A stretch of 64,000 bases of DNA, from the NCBI GenBank assembly GCA_913063225.1, contig CAJXYP010000003.1, positions 1 through 64,000 of the forward strand. The letters run 5' to 3'. The notes beneath the pieces are model-generated. The model was not told where the DNA came from, did not search any database, and was given only the letters and a program-made list of their open reading frames with translations. Both the position numbers and the translations under genes were made by a program. Origin of the DNA: an uncultured Cellvibrionales bacterium (GTDB lineage: Bacteria; Pseudomonadota; Gammaproteobacteria; Pseudomonadales; GM7GCV1). Below, one piece after another: positions 53,107 through 63,586 of this stretch (positions are counted from its first letter, which is position 1; every line of letters begins with the position of its first letter).

Positions 53107-54530
53107 GCTTTCATCTCCCAATCTCGAACATCCACAAAGTGGCCAGTAATACCAGCGGCAGCGGCCATTGCTGGACTTACTAAATGCGTACGACCGCCAA
53201 AACCCTGACGACTCTCAAAGTTTCGATTAGAGGTGCTGGCGCAATGCTCGCCGGGGCCCAACTTATCCGCATTCATCGCTAGGCACATTGAACAACCAGG
53301 CTCACGCCACTCAAAACCAGCCGCAACAAATATCTTGTCTAACCCTTCCTGCTCGGCCTGATGCTTAACCTGTCCAGAGCCAGGAACAATCATCGCCTGC
53401 TTAACGCTGCCAGCCTTTTGATAGCCCTTAACAACTGCTGCTGCAGCTCGTATATCTTCAATACGAGAATTTGTGCAGGAACCTATAAACACTCGGTCCA
53501 AGCGAATATCTTTTATAGGAGTGCCCGATGACAAACCCATATAGTCGAGAGCTCGAGCTACCCCTTCTTGCTTCACCTTGGAATCGAAATCGTCAGGTGA
53601 TGGGACGTTCTCGCCCACAGCTGAAACCATCTCCGGTGAAGTGCCCCAGGAAACCTGCGGTTCAATCAAGGAAGCATCTAGCTCAACAAGGGCATCAAAA
53701 ATCGCTCCTTCATCAGAGTGCAGAGTATTCCAGTGTGTAATAGCCGCATCCCAGGCAGAACCCCTAGGAGAAAAAGCACGTCCGCGAACGTAGTCGATTG
53801 TTTTATCATCCACAGCAACCATTCCTACGCGAGCACCCGCTTCAATCGCCATATTGCAAACAGACATGCGTCCTTCTATGGAGAGTGCTTCGATCGCTGC
53901 GCCGGCAAACTCTATAGCGTGCCCAGTACCACCTGCGGTACCAATTTTGGCGATTACCGCCAACACTATATCTTTAGCGGTAACCCCAGGCAGAAGTTCA
54001 CCATCTACCCGAATCAGCATATTTTTCTGTTTTTTAGTAACCAAGCATTGAGTAGCCAATACATGCTCAACTTCAGAAGTGCCTATACCCTGAGCAATAA
54101 CCCCAAGTGCACCGTGAGTAGAGGTATGGGAATCCCCACACACCACGGTCATACCTGGCAGCACAGCACCGGTTTCCGGCCCGACCACGTGCACAATGCC
54201 CTGGCGCCTGTCATTTAATAAAAATTCGGCAATTCCAAACTGACTGCAGTTGTCGTCCAAGGTTTGTAACTGGATACGAGAGGTTTCGTCTTTAACGGCT
54301 GCATAGCCACCCTGGCGCTCAACCGGGTCAGTAGATACATTGTGGTCCGGAGTGGCGATATTGGCACCAATACGCCAAGGCTGACGTCCAGCCAGACGCA
54401 GGCCCTCAAAAGCTTGCGGAGAGGTCACTTCGTGAATTAAATGACGATCAATATAGATCAGTGCAGAACCATCTGCTCGCTCATCCACCAAGTGATCTGC
54501 CCAAAGCTTGTCGTAAAGTGTTTGCGCCAT
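53103..54530 (-). CDS. leuC: 3-isopropylmalate dehydratase large subunit
   Basis: 475 residues, aconitase-family subunit carrying a [4Fe-4S] cluster. Cluster cysteines: [12 protein letters not shown] and [10 protein letters not shown]. Substrate motifs: [14 protein letters not shown] and [12 protein letters not shown]. First gene of leuCDB, divergent from the LysR-type gene at 54705 with about 174 bp between them. Confidence 0.98.
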   Translation of the reverse strand: MAQTLYDKLWADHLVDERADGSALIYIDRHLIHEVTSPQAFEGLRLAGRQPWRIGANIATPDHNVSTDPVERQGGYAAVKDETSRIQLQTLDDNCSQFGIAEFLLNDRRQGIVHVVGPETGAVLPGMTVVCGDSHTSTHGALGVIAQGIGTSEVEHVLATQCLVTKKQKNMLIRVDGELLPGVTAKDIVLAVIAKIGTAGGTGHAIEFAGAAIEALSIEGRMSVCNMAIEAGARVGMVAVDDKTIDYVRGRAFSPRGSAWDAAITHWNTLHSDEGAIFDALVELDASLIEPQVSWGTSPEMVSAVGENVPSPDDFDSKVKQEGVARALDYMGLSSGTPIKDIRLDRVFIGSCTNSRIEDIRAAAAVVKGYQKAGSVKQAMIVPGSGQVKHQAEQEGLDKIFVAAGFEWREPGCSMCLAMNADKLGPGEHCASTSNRNFESRQGFGGRTHLVSPAMAAAAGITGHFVDVRDWEMKA

Positions 54531-54666
54531 TTCTTCTTCTACCTGTTTATGCCTTTATACGCCAATTTGCATGCTTACTTGTATGTTTAAAAGCGCAGTC
54601 CATTTTTCAAGCAGCTATTGTAGTTCTACTTTATAATAACAACAATTCATGTTTTTTATATTTTCT

Positions 54667-54681
54667 ATTCCAATCTGGAAT
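54667..54681. promoter_or_regulatory. LysR-type (T-N11-A) operator in the leuC / lysR gap
   Basis: ATTCCA-ATC-TGGAAT is a perfect 15-bp dyad containing the T-N11-A core of LysR-type regulator sites. It lies 23 nt upstream of the LysR gene and about 136 nt from leuC. A smaller palindrome AACATGTT follows at 54692-54699. Confidence 0.55.
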
Positions 54682-54704
54682 GAAAGTCTTTAACATGTTG
54701 TTTT

Positions 54705-55589
54705 ATGGATACAAAATACCTAAAAACCTTTCTAGCGGTCGCTCAGTCAAAAAGCTTTTCTCGGGCCGCAGAGCATGTTCACCTGACTCAACCTGCTGTG
54801 AGCAAGCGGATCATACAACTCGAAGAGGAGTTGGGAGTGCAATTATTCGATCGAATAGGTCGCCAAGTGTCATTGACGGAAGCTGGCATTATATTTCAGA
54901 CTCGAGCTCGTCAATTGATCAATGAGTTGGAACAGAGCCTTTCGGAGATGCGATCTCTCGACGGTGAGCCCGGGGGCACCCTTTCCATTGGAATCAGTCA
55001 CCACCTTGGGTTACACCGTTTACCCTCTGTGCTGCGCGAATTTAGTAGACTGCACCCTAAGGTAAATCTGGATATTCAATTTATGGATTCTGAGAAGGCT
55101 CATGAAGATGTGTCACGCGGAGATATCGAACTTGCCGCTATAACTTTTTCATCCGAACCTACTGACAAAATCAGTTCGATACTCCTATGGCGGGATCGCC
55201 TTTGCTTTGTTGTCTGCAAAGACCATGCCCTCGCTTCTGAATCAGGCATAACCCTAAAGCGATTGGCAAAACTGCCTTGCTTACTGCCATCGATGGCGAC
55301 CTATACGGGGCGAATTATCCGAAACTGTTTTGAACAGGAAAAATTAAGCCTTAGCCCCGTATTAAATACCAATTACATGGAAACCTTAGCGTGCATGACA
55401 GAGGTTGGTTTGGGCTGGAGCGTTGTACCCGAGACCTTGGCAGATCACCCTCAGCTAGCGCGCCTTAAAGTGCCAGTGGATCTAAGCAGAGACCTTGGAA
55501 TTATCTACAACAATCAACGCACTCAAACCAGGGCGGCGAAGGCTTTCTTGGCATGCATAAAAAAATCCATTACTAAGGCTACCCCTTAA
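54705..55589 (+). CDS. LysR-family transcriptional regulator
   Basis: 294 residues. The HTH is at about 1-60 (MDTKYLKTFLAVAQSKSFSR, LTQPAVSKRI). The substrate-binding domain spans about 88-290 (GTLSIGISHHLGLHRLPSVL). It is divergent from leuCDB, as a LysR gene is in Pseudomonas, so regulation of leucine synthesis is a fair guess. The inducer is unknown. A T-N11-A dyad lies just upstream. Confidence 0.9.
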   Translation: MDTKYLKTFLAVAQSKSFSRAAEHVHLTQPAVSKRIIQLEEELGVQLFDRIGRQVSLTEAGIIFQTRARQLINELEQSLSEMRSLDGEPGGTLSIGISHHLGLHRLPSVLREFSRLHPKVNLDIQFMDSEKAHEDVSRGDIELAAITFSSEPTDKISSILLWRDRLCFVVCKDHALASESGITLKRLAKLPCLLPSMATYTGRIIRNCFEQEKLSLSPVLNTNYMETLACMTEVGLGWSVVPETLADHPQLARLKVPVDLSRDLGIIYNNQRTQTRAAKAFLACIKKSITKATP

Positions 55590-55601
55590 TACCAATTGGC
55601 C

Positions 55602-58600
55602 TTATTTGGCATTACTTGCGCTCGCATTCACCAAATCTTTCAGATCTGATATCGCTACGGTTAGCATAGAAAGGTCGCGACTCTCAGTATTGCGCAATTC
55701 ATTGATCATCGACTGGAAGCGGCCTATTAATATGCCCTGCTCGTTTTGCCACTGCTCAATGCTTTGCGCGATTGATACCTTCTTATCGCCGCTGCTGCTA
55801 AGTTTTGTTGCAAGCACACGCATCAAAGTTTCAAGGTCAAAGAAATACGCTTCTTTCGCCAGGTCTTGCCATTGATTTTCAGGACTAAGGTCGACCAGAT
55901 AATCCATTAACCAATCTACGCCAAGAAAATCAGCCACCGCAAATTGTGTTTCCAAATGCAGCTCAAGGTTTGATTTTTCCGATACTGACAAAACTATGCC
56001 GGGCAATAGGAAGCAACTCTCCACATTCGCAATCGATTGAGCCAATTCAGCCGGCACGCCAAGAGATTGTAATCTCTCTGTCTCAGTCAGCCATTGCGCT
56101 TTGCGTGTGGCGGATTGGTACTTTTGAAGTTCCGGAATAAGGCCGACAACATCCTGCAGCAGCACTGCTAGCTCAGAGACTGTTTTGCCGCGAATATTGC
56201 GTAAAACCCATCGAGTAGATCTACGTGCAAGCCTCATAAGCTTATGAAACATTTGATGCTGCACTTCTGTATCAACCGCGTAATCCAAAGCTTCAATTTC
56301 CGCCCACCATCGGTCGAAGTCAAAGACCTTAAGAACTAACGAATATGCTCGAGCGATATCAGCGATAGATGCCCCGATGGATTCCGACAATCGGAAACAG
56401 AAGGTGAACCCCATGCGATTTACCAGATCATTGGCTATCTGGGTTGAGACAATTTCTCTGCGCAGCCGATGATCGTTAATTTCAGTTAGATATTGATCTT
56501 TGAGTTGCTGAGGAAATGGCCGCAAAACATAGTCCCGTAATACGGGATCATCCGCAATTTCTGGTAACAGAAGTTGGGTTTTAAGGTCCACTTTCGCGTA
56601 GGAAACCAAGACCGAAAGTTCTGGCCGAGTCCAGCAAAGCCCCTGCCGATAAAGCTCTTTGATACTTTCATCGTTTGGCAAAAATTCCAGCTCTCGATTG
56701 AGGCCCGCGTGCTCTTCTAAATAACTCATAAACCGCAGGTAGTCGAAGTGGTAAGCCTTGCGCTCAGACTGGGCCAAAGATATTGCGAGGGTCTGACGGT
56801 AATTATTATGTAATACCAGATCAGAAACTGCATCGGTCATTTCTACTAAAAGGGCATTTCTTTGGCCATAACTAATCTGCTTGATTGCCACCTTTTCGTT
56901 CAGCAGAATTTTTATATTTACCTCATGATCCGAGCAATCCACGCCAGCGGCGTTGTCGATAAAGTCGGTATTACATATACCGCCGTTCTGGCAGAACTCT
57001 ATGCGTCCCAGCTGCGTCATACCAAGATTGCCGCCCTCGCCAAACACTTTAGCTCTGAGCTGGCTACCATTTAATCGAACCGACTCGGAACCTCGATCAC
57101 CAACATCTGCATGGGATTCATCGGAAGATTTTACGTAGGTGCCAATACCACCGTTCCAAATCAAATCGATATCAGCGCCAAGAATGGCTCTAATCAATTC
57201 GTCTGGCTGCAGCTCGGATTCACTGATATCCAAGCGTTTAGCCATTTCTTTGCTAATCGGAATACGTTTGGCAGACCTAAGGAAAACGCCTCCACCCTTA
57301 GAAAGAAGCTCGGCTGAATAGTCTCCCCATGAAGACCTAGGCAGATCAAATAGCCTTTTACGCTCCTTCCAGCTAGCTTCGGCATCTGGTTCGGGATCGA
57401 TAAAGATATGCATATGGTTGAAAGCGGCTAGAAGCTGAGTCTTTTTTGATAGCAACATGCCATTGCCAAATACATCGCCCGCCATATCTCCTACGGCAAC
57501 AACAGAGAACAGCTCTTTTTGAATATCTTTTCCTAACTCTCGAAAATGCCGCTGCACTGCAACCCAGGCACCGCGGGCAGTAATACCCATTTTTTTATGG
57601 TCATAACCCTGACTTCCACCGGATGCAAAAGCATCGCCAAGCCAGTGCCCGTAGTTCTCTGATATTGCGTTCGCCTCATCCGAATAAGTAGCTGTACCCT
57701 TGTCTGCTGCTACTACTAGATAAGGGTCATCACCATCTCGAATTCGTACCAACTTCGGCCGGGTCACTTCGCCTTCTATCCGATTATCAGTTATATCCAA
57801 TAGAGAGCTAATAAAGAGCTTGTAGCAAGTCAAGCCCTCTTGTAGGAAGCTTTCTCTATCCGGCATATTTACTGAGCGTCTGGCGACAAATCCGCCCTTA
57901 GCCCCAGCAGGCACAATGACCGCATTTTTCACCTGCTGAGCTTTCACCAAACCTAGCACTTCAGTTCGATAGTCTTCAAATCGGTCAGACCATCGAATAC
58001 CACCTCGAGCCACTTTACCTCCGCGCAGGTGAAGCCCTTCAACTCTTGTGGAATAGACAAATATTTCGAACTCAGGTCTAGGCTCCGGTGCCGATGGAAT
58101 TTTCCGAGTTGCCAACTTGAGACTCAAACAAGGAGAGTGGTTTCCTGCCTCGTCACGGCAAAAATAATTCGTCCTTAGAGTAGCCTGTATGAGCTGTAAA
58201 TAATTTCGGAATACCTTATCTTCGTTAATGCTCTCGACGCTCTCTAGCGAAGCCTCTATGGCGGCAAGTCGCTCTTGATAATCTTCATCTGAGTATTCAT
58301 CTTCCATTGCACCCGGTTCAAACTGATAGAGGAACAACTCCACTACTTGCTTGGTTATATCGGTATAGCGAAGCATGGTTTCTGCGATAAAATTGACAGA
58401 AAATGTTGAACCCAGCTGCTTCAGGTAGTTCGCATAGGCTCGGAGTAAATTTACTTGTCGCCAATCTAAGCCTGCAGCGATAACTAAACGGTTTAGGCTG
58501 TCGTTATCCGCCTCACCTTTCCAAATGGCGTGAAATGCGCGTTCAAAGGACTGTCGAATAGCCGCAATATCAGGCAGCTTGCGCTCGCCGCGCTGGTAGC

Positions 58601-60428
58601 TGAGGGCGAAGTCCTGCATCCATATTGGATGTTCCTGCTTGGGCGTTATCTTGTATGGATGTTCCACTAGAACGCGGAACCCGAGATTTTCCAGCATGGG
58701 GATCATGTCAGAGAGCTCGATACCCGCATCTCTCCTAAACATCTTCAAACCAATAATATGAGCCTGGGTAGATTGGGCTGGATAGAAACTCATAGCCACC
58801 TGAGAGTCATCAGATAGAAGATGGAACAGCTCTAGGTCTTGAACTGCAGCAGATGGGGACATCTCGTCCCGGTAAGCAGCGGGAAAAGCCTTCTGATACT
58901 CCCGAGCTAAACTGGTGCCCTTCCCTTCACCCCAACGACTTAGCGTAATTTCTACAAAACGATCATTCCAGTCATGAACTATTTCGACTATGGAATCTTC
59001 AAGCCTCGTAACATCGGCACTTAGGTAATTATCGTTGCTAACACGGAACACGTAGTGAATTCGCGCGAGTACAGATTCCGCCAGAAACTGGGTGGTATAT
59101 TCACTGGATTCCGCATCCAGGTTCTTAGAAAGAAGCTGTTCAATCTTCTCTCTGGTTTCAGTGCGCAACGATTCCCGTGGTAGGTAGACAATGCAGGATA
59201 CAAATTTCTGGAAAGCGCCAAACCGCATAAATAATTTGACTGTGCGTCTTTCGTATATTTTCCAGATACTTAGCGTGGTTTCCAACAGATCTGGCAGGCG
59301 AGCCTGGATCAGTTCATCTCGGGGATGACCTTCCAAAATTGAAATATAGGCTTTGCCATTGTGGCCTGTAGGATCGAAGCGTGATTGCTCGATAAGCCAC
59401 TGAGCTTTTTTACGGACTAGAGGTATTTGCTCGATGCTCAAATGGTATAGGCGAGCGGTGTACAGGCCGAGGAAGCGGGTTTCTCCGATTACTTTGCCCT
59501 TTTTATATCGTTTTACCACAATGTAGTCTGGATAGGTATCTCGATGTACTGTCGATCGAAGAGATGATTTCGCAAAAGCCAGATCTTCATCTCTTTTGTA
59601 GAACTCTGCGAAACCAGGGTTAAGCGCACTAATTTTTGCCGGAGGTAATTCACCCCTGTGCTTCATCAACCCCAATCGGGAACCGTTCAATTCGTGCATG
59701 GAAGGATCTTTTGATTGATCTTCGAAACGAAATTCTGCGACACCCAAAAAAGTAAAATTTCCGTCTCTTAGCCACTCCAAAAAGAGCAAGTTCTCTATGC
59801 TCTCTTCGTCTTTTTTCTTTGCGTACTCTGAAATTACTTCGCCGATACCGCTCAGCATCGACTCGAAGTCTTCGACTATAGTAGAAACTTGGTGAATGGT
59901 TTTTAGAACTTCGTCCTGAATACTTTTATGTTCTTTTTTGTCCGTAAGAGAATCAACGACAATAAAACCATGGTCTTCACTACTCGCTTTCAGATTTTCC
60001 GTTTCACATACTTTGGTTAGCTTTCCCTTTTTATCACGCAGTACACTGAGCGGGTTGCTCTCAAACAAGTGTATATTGAGATCCAAACGATTTAGCGCCA
60101 TGCGTAAGGAATCAACCAAAAAAGGAATATCCGTATGGCAAAAATAGATAACGGTATGGTGGTTTTGCCACCCGTCGATTTCGACCTGCGGATTGAATGC
60201 CTTAACCAAGGCTTCAGTAGGTTGTCGATTTATCACTTCGCTAAAAAGGCCAAAATGAATCCCAAATAGCTCTTCATCGCTCCAATCTAAAAATGATTCG
60301 TCAGTATGAATGTGAACCAGTTGATCTACATAGTCTTCAAACAAGGCTATGTCAGACGCATCTAGGTTGCGACGAGCTATAGCCTGAATTCTTGAAACTA
60401 GGCGTTCACGAATTGGTGCGTCCGACAT
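55602..60428 (-). CDS. NAD-specific glutamate dehydrogenase (large L-180 class)
   Basis: 1608 residues, the GdhB class of Pseudomonas that deaminates glutamate to 2-oxoglutarate with NAD. The N-terminal 700 residues hold ACT-like regulatory segments. The catalytic core is at about 770-1240: GGKVARGGIRWSDRFEDYRT, VPAGAKGGFV with the catalytic Lys, VGDMAGDVFGNGML and WNGGIGTYVK. The C-terminus is helical. Arginine and the T-state are known allosteric controls in relatives. Monocistronic; 300 bp of non-coding DNA lie upstream. Confidence 0.96.
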   Translation of the reverse strand: MSDAPIRERLVSRIQAIARRNLDASDIALFEDYVDQLVHIHTDESFLDWSDEELFGIHFGLFSEVINRQPTEALVKAFNPQVEIDGWQNHHTVIYFCHTDIPFLVDSLRMALNRLDLNIHLFESNPLSVLRDKKGKLTKVCETENLKASSEDHGFIVVDSLTDKKEHKSIQDEVLKTIHQVSTIVEDFESMLSGIGEVISEYAKKKDEESIENLLFLEWLRDGNFTFLGVAEFRFEDQSKDPSMHELNGSRLGLMKHRGELPPAKISALNPGFAEFYKRDEDLAFAKSSLRSTVHRDTYPDYIVVKRYKKGKVIGETRFLGLYTARLYHLSIEQIPLVRKKAQWLIEQSRFDPTGHNGKAYISILEGHPRDELIQARLPDLLETTLSIWKIYERRTVKLFMRFGAFQKFVSCIVYLPRESLRTETREKIEQLLSKNLDAESSEYTTQFLAESVLARIHYVFRVSNDNYLSADVTRLEDSIVEIVHDWNDRFVEITLSRWGEGKGTSLAREYQKAFPAAYRDEMSPSAAVQDLELFHLLSDDSQVAMSFYPAQSTQAHIIGLKMFRRDAGIELSDMIPMLENLGFRVLVEHPYKITPKQEHPIWMQDFALSYQRGERKLPDIAAIRQSFERAFHAIWKGEADNDSLNRLVIAAGLDWRQVNLLRAYANYLKQLGSTFSVNFIAETMLRYTDITKQVVELFLYQFEPGAMEDEYSDEDYQERLAAIEASLESVESINEDKVFRNYLQLIQATLRTNYFCRDEAGNHSPCLSLKLATRKIPSAPEPRPEFEIFVYSTRVEGLHLRGGKVARGGIRWSDRFEDYRTEVLGLVKAQQVKNAVIVPAGAKGGFVARRSVNMPDRESFLQEGLTCYKLFISSLLDITDNRIEGEVTRPKLVRIRDGDDPYLVVAADKGTATYSDEANAISENYGHWLGDAFASGGSQGYDHKKMGITARGAWVAVQRHFRELGKDIQKELFSVVAVGDMAGDVFGNGMLLSKKTQLLAAFNHMHIFIDPEPDAEASWKERKRLFDLPRSSWGDYSAELLSKGGGVFLRSAKRIPISKEMAKRLDISESELQPDELIRAILGADIDLIWNGGIGTYVKSSDESHADVGDRGSESVRLNGSQLRAKVFGEGGNLGMTQLGRIEFCQNGGICNTDFIDNAAGVDCSDHEVNIKILLNEKVAIKQISYGQRNALLVEMTDAVSDLVLHNNYRQTLAISLAQSERKAYHFDYLRFMSYLEEHAGLNRELEFLPNDESIKELYRQGLCWTRPELSVLVSYAKVDLKTQLLLPEIADDPVLRDYVLRPFPQQLKDQYLTEINDHRLRREIVSTQIANDLVNRMGFTFCFRLSESIGASIADIARAYSLVLKVFDFDRWWAEIEALDYAVDTEVQHQMFHKLMRLARRSTRWVLRNIRGKTVSELAVLLQDVVGLIPELQKYQSATRKAQWLTETERLQSLGVPAELAQSIANVESCFLLPGIVLSVSEKSNLELHLETQFAVADFLGVDWLMDYLVDLSPENQWQDLAKEAYFFDLETLMRVLATKLSSSGDKKVSIAQSIEQWQNEQGILIGRFQSMINELRNTESRDLSMLTVAISDLKDLVNASASNAK

Positions 60429-60728
60429 AATCTTCCCCTGCGCTTCCAGCGCAAATTCTTCAATTGAGCTAGCCGGCTCCTTACATTGGGAATGGACAGC
60501 AGCTTGATTTTGTAACGTGATCGGAAGTGTAGACCTATACAGCTCGCAGAGAAACCGTATCGACGCACTAAGCTCGAAGCTTTAGCTATGGGGTAGGATT
60601 CTAAAAGATAATTCGATTTATCAGAGTAAAACCAAAGGAATATTGGCTTCCATTATTTACGCAGTAAATAGCCTGAAGCTAATCAACTTTGAGCTGGGTA
60701 TAAAACTACCGTTTTCTTCAAGCCGTCC
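60429..60728. other. Upstream region of the glutamate dehydrogenase gene
   Basis: 300 bp, no gene. A short inverted repeat ATTTAC-GCA-GTAAAT lies near 60654-60670. The hairpin CCGTC/GACGG at 60723-60740 overlaps the aroC stop and lacks a T-tract. Presumably holds the dehydrogenase promoter. Confidence 0.45.
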
Positions 60729-61826
60729 CTAAAGAGACGGAGGAATTACTGGGGTTTCACTCTGAACATCCGCGCATTGACCACGGAATCGTAAAAAGTG
60801 ATCCGCCAAGGTGAGCGCCAGCATAGCTTCAGCAATGGGGACCGCACGAATGCCAACACAGGGATCATGCCGGCCGTTGGTCACTACTTCGGTTTCATTG
60901 CCCGATTTATCTATGGTCTGCCCCGGAACTCTAATGCTAGACGTCGGTTTAAGAGCCAAATTTGCAACAATTTCCTGACCACTACTAATGCCACCTAAAA
61001 CTCCACCGGCGTGATTGGAAGTAAAACCAGCTAACCTAAGCTCATCTCGCTGAGTGCTGCCATTGGCGCCAGCGACAGACATTCCTGCACCTATCTCTAC
61101 GCCTTTAACTGCGTTGATGGACATCAGCGCCTTGGCTATGTCCGCATCTAGACGATCGAAAACCGGTTCACCCCAACCTGGAGGAACTCCCGTTGCAACC
61201 ACGGTAACCAGCGCGCCACAGGAGTCGCCCGCACGGCGCAGATCGTCAATTTCTTTGTCTAAAATAGACACGAGATCCGCATCGGGACAAAAGAAGTCAT
61301 TTGTCTCTATAACATCTCTATCAAAGCTGCCTATTTTATGTGGGCCCATTTGACTCAGGTAAGCGTATATTTCTACGCCAGCGAGGGCACTTAGTATCTT
61401 CTTGGCTATGCCGCCACCTGCAACCCGAACTGCTGTTTCTCGCGCTGAAGAGCGGCCGCCACCACGATAGTCGCGAACGCCATATTTGTGCTCATAGGCG
61501 TAATCCGCATGGGCGGGTCGGAATTTATCTTTAATCTCGGAATAATCTTTAGACTTTTGATCTGAATTTTCGATCAACATGCCAATAGAGGTGCCCGTAG
61601 TTTCACCTTCAAACACGCCAGAAAGTATTTTCACCAAATCGGCTTCACGGCGCTGAGTAGTGTTTTTATTTCTGCCAGGACGTCGGCGGTCGAGATCAGG
61701 CTGTAAGTCAGCTTCTGAGAGTTTAATACCGGGAGGACAGCCGTCTAATATGCCGCCAATAGCTGGCCCGTGGCTTTCGCCAAAAGTGGTGAGAGTAAGG
61801 AGTTTGCCGATGCTATTGCCTGACAT
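60729..61826 (-). CDS. aroC: Chorismate synthase
   Basis: 365 residues, FMN-dependent last step of the shikimate pathway. Signatures: [51 protein letters not shown] and [17 protein letters not shown]. It supplies tryptophan synthesis encoded elsewhere in the window. prmB ends about 100 bp upstream on the same strand, as in E. coli. Confidence 0.98.
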   Translation of the reverse strand: MSGNSIGKLLTLTTFGESHGPAIGGILDGCPPGIKLSEADLQPDLDRRRPGRNKNTTQRREADLVKILSGVFEGETTGTSIGMLIENSDQKSKDYSEIKDKFRPAHADYAYEHKYGVRDYRGGGRSSARETAVRVAGGGIAKKILSALAGVEIYAYLSQMGPHKIGSFDRDVIETNDFFCPDADLVSILDKEIDDLRRAGDSCGALVTVVATGVPPGWGEPVFDRLDADIAKALMSINAVKGVEIGAGMSVAGANGSTQRDELRLAGFTSNHAGGVLGGISSGQEIVANLALKPTSSIRVPGQTIDKSGNETEVVTNGRHDPCVGIRAVPIAEAMLALTLADHFLRFRGQCADVQSETPVIPPSL

Positions 61827-61930
61827 AGAAGTTCTTTATTCAGTTAAATCTAAAGTTCGGCATTATACGCTGGTGCACTATCTTATCGAAAGCAACTATT
61901 AATTATGTCCTGGTTAGGGATAGGCTAACC

Positions 61931-62836
61931 TTAAGCAAGAGCCCTTTCTTGGAATACATTCTGAAATTCAAGCAATTGCTCTTTGCTCAAAATAAATACG
62001 CCATCACCACCATATTCAAACTCAATCCAAGTAAACGGCACCTCGGCATAAACTTCTTCTAGTGCTACCCAGGAGTTACCCACCTCAACAACAAGGTGTC
62101 CTCCTTCATTGAGATACTCAGCAGCCTGCATCAGCATAGGTCTTAGTATATCTAATCCGTCTCTACCCGCGGCTAGGCCAATAGCGGGCTCTTTGTGGTA
62201 CTCGGCTGGCATCTCGTCTAAATCTGTTTGGTCTACATAGGGTGGATTGCTCAGGATAAGGTCAAAACTCAATCCCGCTAAGTTTGCAAAAATATCACTT
62301 TCTATGAGCTGGCAGCGATCCTTAAGCTGGTGCCTCTGGATATTTTCTTCGGCTACTGCCAGCGCGTCTACTGAAAGGTCGGTTAGGATCGCCCTCGAAT
62401 CAGGAAAAGCCAATGCACTGGCTATACCAATGCAACCAGAGCCTGTGCAGAGATCGAGAATATGGCCCGGATCCTGGCTAATCCAGGGTCGAAATTTCCT
62501 AAAAATAAGCTCTGCAATAGGCGATCTTGGTACCAAAACACGCTCATCAACCTTAAAACGCAAACCGGCAAATTCGGCTTCACCAATAAGATAGGCCGCT
62601 GGAACCCGGCTTTCTATTCGCTGCTCAATCAATTGTTCAAATGCCGCTTTGATTTCAGGCTCAATCAGCTCATTCAAAATAGATTCATCGGCACTCTCTA
62701 ACCCTCGGCAATGTAGAAACAGCAAACACGCCTCATCCCAGGTGTTATCTGTCCCGTGACCGCAATAGACCTTGTTTGCTTCGAGCTTTTGAGCTGCCTC
62801 TACAAGAGTTTGTTCGACAGTACCGATGTGCGACAT
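61931..62836 (-). CDS. prmB: Ribosomal protein uL3 N5-glutamine methyltransferase
   Basis: 301 residues. SAM-dependent Rossmann methyltransferase: LDLCTGSGCIGIASA (motif I), AILTDLSVDAL and the catalytic LILSNPPYVDQ. The segment EMPAEYHKEPAIGLAAGRDG separates PrmB from PrmC, which has a different post-NPPY text. PrmB next to aroC is the conserved order and supports this over prmC. It methylates Gln150 of L3 in E. coli. Confidence 0.93.
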   Translation of the reverse strand: MSHIGTVEQTLVEAAQKLEANKVYCGHGTDNTWDEACLLFLHCRGLESADESILNELIEPEIKAAFEQLIEQRIESRVPAAYLIGEAEFAGLRFKVDERVLVPRSPIAELIFRKFRPWISQDPGHILDLCTGSGCIGIASALAFPDSRAILTDLSVDALAVAEENIQRHQLKDRCQLIESDIFANLAGLSFDLILSNPPYVDQTDLDEMPAEYHKEPAIGLAAGRDGLDILRPMLMQAAEYLNEGGHLVVEVGNSWVALEEVYAEVPFTWIEFEYGGDGVFILSKEQLLEFQNVFQERALA

Positions 62837-63020
62837 ACAGAAATTCCAGAATCCTACTTAGTTAGTTGGTTAATACTTTGCGCATAATAAGATAATCAGG
62901 CTAGAAACCGGCTCGATTGGCCGCAAGTATAGGCTAGATCAATAAGCGCTGTAGCAAGACTTCATTTCCAAGCTTTGAAGCAAATGGCTAAGATAGGGCT
63001 ATCAGAAATAGAGAATATCA

Positions 63021-63569
63021 ATGAAAGAACAATTTGAAGCCATTATTCGCAATATCGGCGAAGATTTAACCCGACCAGGACTAGTGGATACCCCGGAACG
63101 CGCTTCCAAGGCTATGAAATACATGACCCGCGGTTATGATCAGGATTTAGACACCGTAGTAAACGGTGCCATTTTCCCTTCGGACAATCGAAATATCGTA
63201 GTGGTCAAAGATATTGAGCTTTATTCTCTATGCGAGCACCACATGCTGCCCTTTATCGGCAAGTGCCACGTGGGCTATATACCCAACGGCAATGTTATTG
63301 GTCTTTCCAAGATTGCTCGAATAGTAGACATGTACGCCAGAAGGCTACAGATTCAAGAGACCCTAACGGCGGAAATTGCAGACTCCATTGCTAAGGTAAC
63401 TGGCACAAACTGCGTGGCTGTGGTGGTTGAGGCAAAACATCTGTGCATGATGATGCGCGGAGTAGAGAAACAAAATTCAGTAATGCTCACTTCAACCATG
63501 CTCGGGTCTTTTAGAAAAAACCAAGCCACTAGAGAAGAGTTTCTTAGCCTTATCAGGCATTTAAACTAG
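63021..63569 (+). CDS. folE: GTP cyclohydrolase I
   Basis: 182 residues. Makes dihydroneopterin triphosphate, the first folate precursor. Zinc ligands: Cys and His in [13 protein letters not shown] and a Cys in [11 protein letters not shown]. Other motifs: [17 protein letters not shown] and [10 protein letters not shown]. Divergent from prmB with about 185 bp between. Together with folC the window covers both ends of folate synthesis. Confidence 0.97.
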   Translation: MKEQFEAIIRNIGEDLTRPGLVDTPERASKAMKYMTRGYDQDLDTVVNGAIFPSDNRNIVVVKDIELYSLCEHHMLPFIGKCHVGYIPNGNVIGLSKIARIVDMYARRLQIQETLTAEIADSIAKVTGTNCVAVVVEAKHLCMMMRGVEKQNSVMLTSTMLGSFRKNQATREEFLSLIRHLN

Positions 63570-63586
63570 ATAATTAATTTAGAAAA

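Noticed and set aside
60723-60740. CCGTC/GACGG hairpin as the aroC terminator
   Set aside because: It overlaps the aroC stop codon and is not followed by a T-tract.
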